NCBI RefSeq assembly: GCF_023156535.1
Contig: NZ_JALNMH010000010.1
Coordinates: forward strand, 124,001-188,000
From: Pseudomarimonas salicorniae
GTDB taxonomy: Bacteria; Pseudomonadota; Gammaproteobacteria; Xanthomonadales; Xanthomonadaceae
Direction of reading: 5' to 3'
DNA: 64,000 bases
The first letter of the stretch is position 1; every line of letters starts with the position of its first letter. The notes beneath the pieces were generated by a model. That model searched no databases. It worked only from the letters and a program-made list of their open reading frames with translations, and was not told the DNA's origin. A program made the position numbers and the translations under genes. Shown here in pieces: positions 48,582 to 57,149 of this stretch.

Positions 48582-49333
48582 GCGCGGCCAATCATCCATT
48601 GCTCCGCGTGGTTCTCGCCGTCTTCGGCGTCTGGTCGGGCGCCGTGCTGGTCGCGGTCGAGGGCGGCCTCGGAGGGCGCTGGTCGCTGCACCCCGATGCG
48701 CCGGTCGATCCGGATCAGATCCCCGAGGTGAGCCTGGTCAGTGGCGCCGGTGGCGTGGAGGGGTTCGATGCCTACGCCTCGATCGTCCAGCGACCGCTGT
48801 TCAGCGAGGATCGCCGGCCGCTGCCGGCTGATGCCTCCCAGGGCGAGGAGGCCCCGGCGCCGACCGATGTGCCGCTGAACGTGATCGTCACCAGCATCAT
48901 CATCACCGCCGACCGGCGGATCGCCATCGTCACCGACCCGGATTCCAAGCGCAGTCAGTCGGTCAGCGTGGGGGCCGCGCTGGAGGGCGACCTGTCGAGC
49001 TGGAAGCTGAAGGAACTGGAGCCGCGCCGCGCGGTCTTCGAAGGCCCCTCGGGCACCAGCACGATGGATCTGCGCGTGTTCGATGGCCAGGGCGGAGAGC
49101 CGCCGACCCCGATCGTGCAGTCCGCGCCGGCGCCGGCGCCGACCCCGGCATCGCCGGGCGGCGAGGAGGGCGGTGGTGAGAAGTCCGAGACCCCGGGTCG
49201 ACCCGAGGGCGCCGTAGTGGTCGAGGCCGACAGCCCCGAGGCGCGGGCGGAGCAGATCCGCCGGCGCATCGAGGAGCGGCGCCGTCAGATGCGAGAAGAG
49301 GCCGAGCGGGCCCATGCCGAGCGCGGCCAATGA
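48578..49333 (+). CDS. gspN: type II secretion protein GspN (XpsN-type, HR domain)
   Basis: 251-residue bitopic protein: membrane helix at about 9-28, then YASIVQRPLFSEDRRPLP and VIVTSIIITADRRIAIV, which form a homology-region-like beta domain resembling the GspC HR domain, then a Pro/Glu-rich tail ending in a charged helix. In Xps systems the N protein connects the inner-membrane complex with the secretin; since no gspC is present, this protein is the likely secretin contact. Overlaps gspM and lies at the gspD start. Confidence 0.82.
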   Translation: MSAANHPLLRVVLAVFGVWSGAVLVAVEGGLGGRWSLHPDAPVDPDQIPEVSLVSGAGGVEGFDAYASIVQRPLFSEDRRPLPADASQGEEAPAPTDVPLNVIVTSIIITADRRIAIVTDPDSKRSQSVSVGAALEGDLSSWKLKELEPRRAVFEGPSGTSTMDLRVFDGQGGEPPTPIVQSAPAPAPTPASPGGEEGGGEKSETPGRPEGAVVVEADSPEARAEQIRRRIEERRRQMREEAERAHAERGQ

Positions 49334-49344
49334 AGGAGAATTTG

Positions 49345-51579
49345 GTGAATCATCGTGTCCTTGTGTCCACCGCGCTGGCCCTGTTGCTGGCCGCCTGCCA
49401 GTCGGCGCCGCCGAAACAGGCCGACCCGTTCAGCGGGGAGAGCTATCTGTCCCGTGCAGAGCAGCGCAGCAGCGCCGCCGAGGGCCAAGGCATGGCCGAG
49501 GCGCTGGGCGGCGAAGCGGCCCAGCCCGCCTCGGCGGATGACGAGCGGCCGATCGAGTCGAAAGCCCCGGGAAGCGGCAGCTTCATCAACCAGCAGGCCG
49601 CCGCACGGGTGCCGCCGCCGGCCGGAAACGTCGGCGAGGTGACCTTCAACTTCGAGGGTGAATCCCTGCATGCGGTGGTCAAGACGATTCTTGGCGAGAT
49701 CCTCCAGCAGAACTACGTGATCGCACCCGGCGTGTCCGGCACGGTGACCTTCTCCACCGCCAAGCCGCTGCGCGGCGACCAGGCGCTGTCGATCCTCGAG
49801 ATGCTGCTGCGCTGGAACAACGCGACCCTGGTCTGGCAGGACGGCCGCTACACCATCCTGCCGATCGCCCAGGCCCTGCCCGGCAACCTCACCCCTCGCA
49901 CCGGCTCGGCGTCGACTGCGCGTGGCTACGAGGTTCGCGCCGTGCCCCTGCAATACATCTCCGCGCTGGAGATGGAGAAGGTGCTCAAGCCCTACGCCAA
50001 GCCCGAGGCGATCGTGAACATCGATCCGGCGCGCAACATGATCGTGCTGGGTGGCACCCGGGAAGAGCTGCAGAACTACCTGCAGACGGTCGAGATCTTT
50101 GACGTCGACTGGCTGGCCGGCATGTCGGTCGGCATGTACTCGCTGCAGCAGACCGAGGCGGCCAAGGTGGTCACCGAGCTGGAGAAGATCTTCGGCGAGG
50201 GCGGACAGACGCCGATCTCCGGCATGTTCCGCTTCATTCCGCTCGAAGGCGTCAACGGAGTGATGGTGATCACCCCGCAGCCGAAGTACCTGGCCACCAT
50301 CGAGGAGTGGCTGCAGCGCTTCGACCTCGGCTCCGGAGAGGCCGGGCAGCGGCTGTATGTGTATGACGTCAAGAACGTCAAGGCGGTTGATCTGGCCGAC
50401 ACCCTCAACGAGGTTTTCGGATCGGGCGGCGGCTCGCGCAGCGGTCGCAGCTCGGGCGGTGTCGCGCCGGGCCTGCAGCCGGTCCGCATCGGCAGCGCCG
50501 GTTCGCGCAATGCCGGTCAGCCGATCCGCGGCGGCGACGCCAAGCAGGACGGCGGCGGTGGGGCTGGCGCGGGCGCCGGCGGAGGCGATGACTCGGGCGG
50601 CGGGCGCAGCTCGGCAGGCAGCCTTTCGATCGGTGGCTCCGAGGATGTCCGCATTTCCGCGGTGGAAGAGGGCAACGCCCTGCTCGTCCGCGCCACGGCT
50701 GCGCAGTGGGAGTCGATCCGCCGGGTGATCGAGCGGATGGATGCGGTGCCGCTGCAGGTCGCCATCGAGGCGCAGATCATTTCGGTCTCGCTGACCGATG
50801 AGCTGCAGTACGGCGTGCGCTGGTTCTTCGAGAATGCGATCACCGACCAGCTGTTCGGTGAAGGCGCTCGGGATCTCGCCGCGAACCGCCGCATCTGGGG
50901 CGACCTCGCCGGCTCCATCTCCAATGGTTCCACTTCCTGGACCCTGGTGGGCCCGAATATCGGCGCCCTGGTGAACATCGTCGACAAGCTGACCGATGTC
51001 CGAGTGCTGTCGGCCCCCTCCCTGGTGGTGCTGAACAACAAGGCCGCGTCGATCAACTCCGGTACGCAGATCCCGGTGACCACCACCTCGATCAACCTTG
51101 GCACCGGGGGCACCAATACCCCGATCGCCAGCACCCAGTACGTGCAGACCGGCATCACCCTCAATGTGACCCCGCGGGTGAATCCGGGCGGCCTGGTTTT
51201 CCTGGAGATCGACCAGGAAGACAGCTCGGCCGGCGCGATCCCCGAGGGGGGTGGCAACCCGCCGATCTCGCAGTCGACGATCCAGACCGAGATCGCCGTG
51301 CAGAGCGGGGAAACCGTGCTGCTCGGCGGCCTGATCAAGCAGACCGACTCCAAGGGGTCCAGCGGCTTCCCGGGCCTCAGCCGGATTCCCCTGGTGGGCG
51401 GCCTGTTCGGCAACCAGTCGCGCAATGTGGCCCGCCAGGAACTGCTGGTCCTGATCACCCCGAAGGTCATCGCCGGGCCCCAGGACACCCGCGCCATCAC
51501 CGACGAGTACAAGAAGCAGTTCCGTGCGCTGACTCCGCTGCGCCGTCTGCTGCCCACCGACGATGCGTCGACGCAATAA
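49345..51579 (+). CDS. gspD: type II secretion secretin GspD
   Basis: 744-residue outer-membrane secretin lipoprotein. Lipobox LLAAC with Cys18; N0 domain (VTFNFEGESLHAVVK), N1-N3 domains, with a long Gly/Ser/Asp-rich insertion (about residues 360-430), and a secretin barrel with LSAPSLVVLNNKAASIN and VPLVGGLFGNQS-type motifs. I prefer the GTG at 49345, with AAGGAG six bases upstream; an ATG at 49330 overlapping gspN is the alternative and would add five residues. The lipid anchor replaces the need for a separate pilotin in part of the family. Last gene of the operon. Confidence 0.94.
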   Translation: MNHRVLVSTALALLLAACQSAPPKQADPFSGESYLSRAEQRSSAAEGQGMAEALGGEAAQPASADDERPIESKAPGSGSFINQQAAARVPPPAGNVGEVTFNFEGESLHAVVKTILGEILQQNYVIAPGVSGTVTFSTAKPLRGDQALSILEMLLRWNNATLVWQDGRYTILPIAQALPGNLTPRTGSASTARGYEVRAVPLQYISALEMEKVLKPYAKPEAIVNIDPARNMIVLGGTREELQNYLQTVEIFDVDWLAGMSVGMYSLQQTEAAKVVTELEKIFGEGGQTPISGMFRFIPLEGVNGVMVITPQPKYLATIEEWLQRFDLGSGEAGQRLYVYDVKNVKAVDLADTLNEVFGSGGGSRSGRSSGGVAPGLQPVRIGSAGSRNAGQPIRGGDAKQDGGGGAGAGAGGGDDSGGGRSSAGSLSIGGSEDVRISAVEEGNALLVRATAAQWESIRRVIERMDAVPLQVAIEAQIISVSLTDELQYGVRWFFENAITDQLFGEGARDLAANRRIWGDLAGSISNGSTSWTLVGPNIGALVNIVDKLTDVRVLSAPSLVVLNNKAASINSGTQIPVTTTSINLGTGGTNTPIASTQYVQTGITLNVTPRVNPGGLVFLEIDQEDSSAGAIPEGGGNPPISQSTIQTEIAVQSGETVLLGGLIKQTDSKGSSGFPGLSRIPLVGGLFGNQSRNVARQELLVLITPKVIAGPQDTRAITDEYKKQFRALTPLRRLLPTDDASTQ

Positions 51580-51618
51580 CGCCACGCCTCGCCCGATTCT
51601 TAGAAGGAAGACACCCAG

Positions 51619-52056
51619 ATGACCCGTACCGTGCATTTCACCCTGCTCGCCACCGTCCTTCTCCTGCTGACCGCCTGCGCCGGCGGCGTGCGCAAGGCGG
51701 CTACGCCCGAGGAGCTGATCGCCGACCGCGCGGCCAAGCGATGGGAGGCGGTCCTTGCCGGTGACTGGTCCAAGGCCTACACCTACTTCACCCCCGGCTA
51801 CCGGAAGGTCGTGGACGCCAAGTCCTACGAAGCCTCCGCCCTGGCCCGCAATGTGAAGTGGACCGGCGCGCGGGTCACCGAGGTCCGCTGCGATGCGGAG
51901 CTGCCGGACCGCTGCGTGGCCTTTGTCTCCGTCGACTACCAGATCATCGGTGGTGTCCGCGGCGTTCCGGAGCTTGCCTCCACCCAGCTGCTTCGTGAAA
52001 GCTGGTTGAAGGAAGACGGGAATTGGTACCATCTTCCCCGTCGGGCGGGCCGCTAG
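51619..52056 (+). CDS. small lipoprotein of unknown function
   Basis: 145 residues with a lipoprotein signal ending in LTAC (Cys20). The mature part begins TPEELIADRAAKRWEAVLAG, then YFTPGYRKVVDAKSYEASA, and a strand-rich half with one possible disulfide (VRCDAELPDRC). The shape (a helix followed by curved strands) resembles an NTF2-like or DUF4440-type fold, but this is a guess. It starts 39 bases after gspD and may be cotranscribed; a role in secretin assembly is not shown by the sequence. Confidence 0.72.
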   Translation: MTRTVHFTLLATVLLLLTACAGGVRKAATPEELIADRAAKRWEAVLAGDWSKAYTYFTPGYRKVVDAKSYEASALARNVKWTGARVTEVRCDAELPDRCVAFVSVDYQIIGGVRGVPELASTQLLRESWLKEDGNWYHLPRRAGR

Positions 52057-52224
52057 GAGGGGGGTTGCACCCCACCCGAACGGACCGCTTGCTTAACGCG
52101 CAAACCATGCGCTACCCTACGGCGGCTGTTGCCATCGTCAGAGGAACCTCAAATCGGGTTTCACCGATGCCCAACGTCGTTGCACAGCAGCAGAGCCCTG
52201 TTTCCATATCCATGGAGTGTTGAG

Positions 52225-53994
52225 ATGAAGAAGAACGCACTGACGACGGCCGTCGTCGCTGGCGTCGCTGGCGTTGCCGGTCTCGCCAACGTGGCGACCG
52301 CGGTCAACCTGAATCCGGATGGTCTCGGTCAGGTCCTGATCTACCCGTACTACACCGTTAACGAAGGTCAGGCCTCCCTGATCTCCATCGTTAACACCAC
52401 CAACCAGGCCAAGGCTGTCAAGGTCCGCTTCGTCGAGTCGCTGAACTCGGCCGAAGTCCTCGACTTCAACCTGTACCTGTCCCGCTTCGACGTCTGGACT
52501 GCGGCCCTGACGCAGGACACCAACGGCACCCCCGTGCTGACCACCGCTGACCGTTCGTGCACCGTGCCGGACGTGTTCGCCAACCAGCCGGTTGCTTTCC
52601 GTCCGTTCGAGTTCCAGGAAAACAACTTCGACATCGTCGGCCTGATCGACGCCGTTCGCGTGGGTGGCTCCGGCGGTTCGCTGGTCCCGCTGTCCCCGGA
52701 AGAGCGCATGTCGCAGGGCTACCTCGAAGTGATCGAGATGGGCGTCCTGTTTGACGAAGGCACCGCCTCCTCCTCGTTCCGTCCGGCCACCTGGGCGACC
52801 CACGGTTCGTCGGGCGTTCCGTCGAACTGCGCCGGCCTCGTGTCCGCGTGGGATTCCGGTGGCGTGTGGCAGTCGATCGATCCGAACAACCAGACCGGTC
52901 CGCGCGGCGTGAACTCGCCGACCGGCGGCCTGTTCGGCTCGGGCGTCATCGTCGACGTCGACTTCGGTCGCGCGCTGACCTACAACGCCACCGCCATCGA
53001 CGGCTTCTGGCGCAACACCGGCCTGGCCGTGAACACCGCCACCACCGGTGGTGAGGCTGACCTGCACTTCCGTCCGGGCAGCACCTTCCCGAGCCTCGAG
53101 TTCGCTCGTACCGAAGCTGACGACTCCGCCACCGCGAACATCTTCGCGAATGGTTCGGTCGTCTCGCTGAACTACACCGCCGGCCTGAACGCTGTCTCGG
53201 CCGTGCTGATGTCGGAAGGCATCTTCAACGAGTTCAACATCGAGCAGGGTTTCCTGGGCGCTTCGGAGTGGGTGGTCACCTTCCCGACCAAGCGCGCTCA
53301 CACCTACCAGGCGGCTGCTGCTGCCGGCGAGGCCCAGCGTCCGTTCACCGACGCCGCCGACTCGGAAGCCTCCAGCTCGCTGCGTGACGGCCTGCTGTTC
53401 GACACCTACGGCATCTGCGAGACCATCAACACCCTGTTCTTCGATCGCGAAGAGCGGACCCGCGCTCCGGTGGGTTCGGACTTCTCGCCGCCGCGCCCGG
53501 GCCAGGCCCGTGACGCGCTGTGCTGGGAAGCCAACGTTGTTGCGTTCAACCAGACCGTCACCGCTGACGCTCCGACCGCTGTCCTCGGCACCGCTGGCAA
53601 GCAGGGCGCCCAGGGCATCACCGTCGGCACCTTCAGCGCTGGCTGGGTCCGTATGGACTTCAATGCTGCCTCGCGCAACCCGACCTCCGGCCTGTACGAC
53701 TCGTACTCGAACTTCCTGGTGTCGAACCCGAATGCCACCACCAACCGTCGCACCGCTCTGGTCGGCCTCCCGGTGCTGGGCTTCTGGGCTGCTGACTACC
53801 AGAACACCGCGGCTGCCGCGGGCGTTCGTGCGAACTACAGCCAGCTGCACGACCACCGCTACTTCCGTAACGGCTTCCAGCTCCCGGCTGGCACGACTGG
53901 TCCGGCCTACAACGCTCCGCTGTCGGTCGTTGTCGGTGGTGCCCGTCTGATCGGCGCCGACGGTAGCTGCCCGCAGGGCCAGACCTGCTCCTGA
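52225..53994 (+). CDS. highly expressed exported protein of unknown function
   Basis: 589 residues. Signal peptide ending NVATA, then the motif NLNPDGLGQVLIYPYYTV and ISIVNTTNQAKAVKVRF, a beta-rich opening I have seen in uncharacterised gammaproteobacterial surface proteins. Six Cys are spread along the chain, including a C-terminal CPQGQTC. No transmembrane anchor or known catalytic motif. Codon use differs from all neighbours: GCT for Ala and CGT for Arg are used heavily where the window otherwise prefers GCC and CGC, a sign of strong expression. GGAG precedes the ATG at 52225, and a strong terminator follows. It may be a structural surface or secreted protein. Confidence 0.78.
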   Translation: MKKNALTTAVVAGVAGVAGLANVATAVNLNPDGLGQVLIYPYYTVNEGQASLISIVNTTNQAKAVKVRFVESLNSAEVLDFNLYLSRFDVWTAALTQDTNGTPVLTTADRSCTVPDVFANQPVAFRPFEFQENNFDIVGLIDAVRVGGSGGSLVPLSPEERMSQGYLEVIEMGVLFDEGTASSSFRPATWATHGSSGVPSNCAGLVSAWDSGGVWQSIDPNNQTGPRGVNSPTGGLFGSGVIVDVDFGRALTYNATAIDGFWRNTGLAVNTATTGGEADLHFRPGSTFPSLEFARTEADDSATANIFANGSVVSLNYTAGLNAVSAVLMSEGIFNEFNIEQGFLGASEWVVTFPTKRAHTYQAAAAAGEAQRPFTDAADSEASSSLRDGLLFDTYGICETINTLFFDREERTRAPVGSDFSPPRPGQARDALCWEANVVAFNQTVTADAPTAVLGTAGKQGAQGITVGTFSAGWVRMDFNAASRNPTSGLYDSYSNFLVSNPNATTNRRTALVGLPVLGFWAADYQNTAAAAGVRANYSQLHDHRYFRNGFQLPAGTTGPAYNAPLSVVVGGARLIGADGSCPQGQTCS

Positions 53995-54038
53995 TCAGCC
54001 CACCGATCAGACAGTAGTCTGTAAATAGCAGATGAAAG

Positions 54039-54075
54039 GGGGCGGGACCGACGAGGTCCCGCCCCTCTTCATTTG
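54039..54075 (+). terminator. terminator of the highly expressed exported protein gene
   Basis: A perfect 11-bp stem (54039-54049 with 54055-54065, loop of five) is followed by a moderately T-rich tail, 45 bases after the stop. Confidence 0.75.
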
Positions 54076-54124
54076 GTAAAGTGTTGAAGGTGGCACCAGT
54101 TCCGGTGCCGGTTGTGGAGAAGTA

Positions 54125-55264
54125 ATGAAACTGCAGACGCTTTTCGGGGCGATGATTGCCACCAGTTGCCTCGCCGGCTTCAATGTCATGGCGCAGGACA
54201 GCCGCACTATCACCTTTACCAACTTCGGAACTTCGGGTAAGACCGTCGAGCTGGAGCCCGGCTCCACCGTGCAGTGGCAGTCGAATGGCGACATCGAAGT
54301 GCGCTGCAAGGCGCCCTGCTCCGAACTGAGCAGCGGCGGCGCCGGCGGCAGCGCCCCGCCCACTTCGGTGGTATTGAGCGCCTCGCCGGCTTCGCCCGCA
54401 TCCATTTCTCACCGCGCCGCCTATTCCCTGACCTGGAACAGTGCAGGCGCCGATGTCTGCATCGGCGCAGAGTCGACCCTGGGCGGGGTCGCGACCAGCA
54501 TCGCGAACTGGACCAACCAGATCTTTCCCGCAACCCGCAGTACCCCGCTGTCGCTGATTCTTGACGGCCCGGCTGTCGGGACCGCCACTCCCAATTCCTA
54601 TGCGTTCCGGCTGCGCTGCTACGGCACCGGCGGATCGCTGCTCAGCAACCAGGTCACCGTCGATGTGGCCGCCCAGACCGGTGGCGGCGGTGGAACGCCT
54701 GGTGCTGATTACTGCGGTGAGCTCTACGGCGCCAATCCGCCCTCCAGCACCCCGTTCAATCTCACCAGGGTCGAGGCTGGCTATAACGACATCTGGCCGG
54801 GCGTGAACCCCGGACAGAGCGCGCCGCTGGTGGTGCTACCCGGCGGAGCAGCCGGCGGCATCATGTCGCCAAGCACCGGACGCTACCTGGCGATCCGTTT
54901 CGTCATGCCGCAGACGGAAGTCCAGGCCGACCAGCAGATGCGCATCACCACGCAGCTGCCCCAGGCCCAGGGGGTCAGCGCAGGCGCCATCAGCATGACC
55001 TTCAGCCCCTGCCCGGGTGACTTCCGCCCGCGTACAACCAACTCCGATCCGGATCCGTACCTGCGCCCGCAGTGCGGCACCTTCGGTACGGGCTTTGCGC
55101 TCAATGCCTCGTCGAACAGCGGCCTGTCCGGCTGTCCGGCACCGGTGGGCAAGACCATGTACCTGAACATCGCCATCTACGACATGTTCAAGCCGTCCCT
55201 CGGCAGCCCGACCTGCTTCTCCTCGGGTGACAGCACCTGTGGACTGTCGGTCGTCACCCAGTAA
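54125..55264 (+). CDS. exported Cys-rich protein of unknown function
   Basis: 379 residues. Signal peptide ending NVMAQ; first domain (about 25-60) starting RTITFTNFGTSGKTVELEPG, which looks like a short beta domain, followed by a Ser/Gly/Pro linker, an Ig-like domain (about 80-180, SLTWNSAGADVCIGAES), a Gly/Thr-rich linker and a C-terminal domain (about 195-379) with eight or so Cys (YCGELYGANPP, SPCPGDFRPR, PQCGTFGTGF, SGCPAPVGK, PTCFSSGDSTC). No known family recognised. The high Cys content of the exported part would need disulfide formation. It lies behind the terminator of the previous gene, so has its own transcription signals. Confidence 0.7.
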   Translation: MKLQTLFGAMIATSCLAGFNVMAQDSRTITFTNFGTSGKTVELEPGSTVQWQSNGDIEVRCKAPCSELSSGGAGGSAPPTSVVLSASPASPASISHRAAYSLTWNSAGADVCIGAESTLGGVATSIANWTNQIFPATRSTPLSLILDGPAVGTATPNSYAFRLRCYGTGGSLLSNQVTVDVAAQTGGGGGTPGADYCGELYGANPPSSTPFNLTRVEAGYNDIWPGVNPGQSAPLVVLPGGAAGGIMSPSTGRYLAIRFVMPQTEVQADQQMRITTQLPQAQGVSAGAISMTFSPCPGDFRPRTTNSDPDPYLRPQCGTFGTGFALNASSNSGLSGCPAPVGKTMYLNIAIYDMFKPSLGSPTCFSSGDSTCGLSVVTQ

Positions 55265-55300
55265 CGGGCGCAGGCCGGTCGACGCTTAACCAGGACACGG

Positions 55301-56260
55301 ATGGTCATGAAGATGGTTCGAGTGATGGCCCTGTTGCTGTCAGCTTCGCTTGCCTGGGCGCTCGTCGCCCAGGTGAGTGCCCAATCCGCCGATCGGGTCG
55401 TCGCCACGCGCGGCGACGCGGTCGTCTTCGAGTCGGATCTGCGCGAGGCGTTTCTGGAGATCCCGGAGGATCTGCGCCAGAACGTTGTCGGCAATCCCGA
55501 CAAGGTTGGCAAGATCCTTGACGAGTTGCTGCTCGCGCAGCAGATCGTCCGCGACTCGGAGCAGGGGCGGAGATGGCTGGAAAGCCTCGAGTTCCGGCCC
55601 GACGTAGGGGCGTTCAAGCGCAAGGCCACCGAGATCATGGATCAGCGCGCTGCGGTGGAGTCCGAGGAGGATCTGCAGGAGCTGGCCCGCGAGTACTTCC
55701 TTGCCGATCCGTCCCAGTACCGGCTACCGGACGTCTACGCGTTCGCCCTCGCCATTCAGGGCACGGCCGACTCAGCCGCCGAGAACTCCGAACAGGTGCA
55801 GGATGATGCGGAATCTGCAGCCTCGGGGGAGGGCGCCGAGTCGGCCGCTGCCGAGCAGGAAGCCGAGCTCCCGGCGAACCTTTTCGGCGCCGGGGACGAC
55901 GGTGCCGAGAATCTCCCGGAGGGCGTGTCGGTGGTCCGCTTCGATTTCGACGGGCTTTCCAAGCAGCCGCCGATCGTGGTGTTGGCTGCGCGGAGCATCC
56001 GTGAAATCGGCGGCTCGTCGAAGGTGTTCCAGCTGCCAGACGGGCGCCCTGCGCAGATCAAGCTTGAAAGCCTTGAGCGTGGCCGGCAACGGCAGTTCGA
56101 GGAGGTTCGGGACAGCATCGTCGAACGGCTGCGCGTCGATCTGAAGCAGGCGACGGTTCGGCGTTACACCGTGCCGCTCGGCAATCTTCCGATCGATATC
56201 AATGGCGAAGCGTTGAACAGCGTGGCTGCCTCCTTCCTGAAGCCGTCGGGCGAAAGTTAG
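55301..56260 (+). CDS. periplasmic SurA/PpiC-like parvulin-type protein
   Basis: 319 residues. Signal peptide ending SAQS, then a SurA-N-like chaperone domain (DRVVATRGDAVVFESDLREAF, KVGKILDELLLAQQIV) and a C-terminal part that resembles half of a parvulin domain (PPIVVLAARSIREIGGSSKVF and RQFEEVRDSIVERL). Between them is an acidic, Ala/Glu/Ser-rich segment (about 155-205) that interrupts the usual parvulin strand order. Catalytic His residues of parvulins are not evident, so isomerase activity is doubtful; chaperone function is more likely. The start among three close ATGs (55301, 55307, 55313) cannot be decided. Confidence 0.72.
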   Translation: MVMKMVRVMALLLSASLAWALVAQVSAQSADRVVATRGDAVVFESDLREAFLEIPEDLRQNVVGNPDKVGKILDELLLAQQIVRDSEQGRRWLESLEFRPDVGAFKRKATEIMDQRAAVESEEDLQELAREYFLADPSQYRLPDVYAFALAIQGTADSAAENSEQVQDDAESAASGEGAESAAAEQEAELPANLFGAGDDGAENLPEGVSVVRFDFDGLSKQPPIVVLAARSIREIGGSSKVFQLPDGRPAQIKLESLERGRQRQFEEVRDSIVERLRVDLKQATVRRYTVPLGNLPIDINGEALNSVAASFLKPSGES

Positions 56261-56364
56261 AATCGGCGCTGCTGGCCGCTTTGCCTCGCTCCGCGGCCCT
56301 TCCGCCTTCCGCCCATCGTTCCAACGCTCCGAGAGCGCGGGAATCGACGACCATGGAGCTCGCC

Positions 56365-56955
56365 ATGACCCTGCTGCGTTGCCTTGCGGCTGCCCTTCTT
56401 CTTCCCGTCCTGGTCTCCTGCACCAGCACGGGCAGCCAGGACTCATCCGAAGCCGGTCCGGGGGCGGTCGCCACCGAAACAGCTGCACCCGAGCTGTTGA
56501 ACGGAAGCTTCGACGCGGCCGAACACCCGCTGCACGGCTGGGAGAAGGGCGTCCACGCCAACCCGGACTCCTACCGCTTCGAGATCCGTACGGGAGAGGA
56601 GTGCCTGTCGAATCCCTGCGTGGCGATCATCCAGCAGGGCAGCGAACCCTGGGGTGGAATCTTCCAGATGATCAACCTGCCGGGCCAGAAGCCCGGCGGC
56701 GTGCGCTTCGTCGCAATGTTTCGCGGAATCGACGCCGACAGTCCGACCCACCTGCAGGCGCTGGTCAAGCGCCCGGGCCGGCCGGATGACATCCATGAGG
56801 CCAAGGTCGACCTGTTGCCGGTCTTCGCGCCGGTTACCCTGGATGTCACGCTCCCCGAGGATGCCAGCGCAGTGGAAATCGGTGTTGTGCATCACGGGCA
56901 GGGCGCCGTGGTCGTCGATGATGTCAGCATGAGCCTGCTGCCGGGCCAGCCCTAG
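56365..56955 (+). CDS. lipoprotein with carbohydrate-binding-like jelly-roll domain
   Basis: 196 residues. Lipobox LVSC with Cys19 from the ATG at 56365, which has GGAG six bases upstream; the ATG at 56353 would place those bases inside the gene. The mature part from about 45 onwards reads LLNGSFDAAEHPLHGWEKG, the opening of CBM-like beta-sandwich domains, with one Cys pair (EECLSNPC) and a final VVVDDVSMSL strand as in such domains. Ligand unknown. No operon partner is obvious; a glycan-related gene cluster begins 195 bases later. Confidence 0.75.
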   Translation: MTLLRCLAAALLLPVLVSCTSTGSQDSSEAGPGAVATETAAPELLNGSFDAAEHPLHGWEKGVHANPDSYRFEIRTGEECLSNPCVAIIQQGSEPWGGIFQMINLPGQKPGGVRFVAMFRGIDADSPTHLQALVKRPGRPDDIHEAKVDLLPVFAPVTLDVTLPEDASAVEIGVVHHGQGAVVVDDVSMSLLPGQP

Positions 56956-57149
56956 CCAGCGCACTGGCGGCCCCTGCGGGCAGCCGAAGGCATGTCGGAA
57001 AGCACGCCGGGCAGCGGCTGGCGGTAAACTCGTCAGCCGCCGACCCGCTTCCCGGCCGGCGCCGACTGCGTCGCCGGCAAGCCGTCGAATCCCATGCCGG
57101 CCTTCAGGGCACTGCCCCGCGGGGCGCCGGCGACATAGGACATTCACCG

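Noticed and set aside
52084-52125. Promoter TTGCTT...TACCCT before the highly expressed gene
   Set aside because: The match is only partial at both hexamers and does not fit the expected strength for an abundantly expressed gene.
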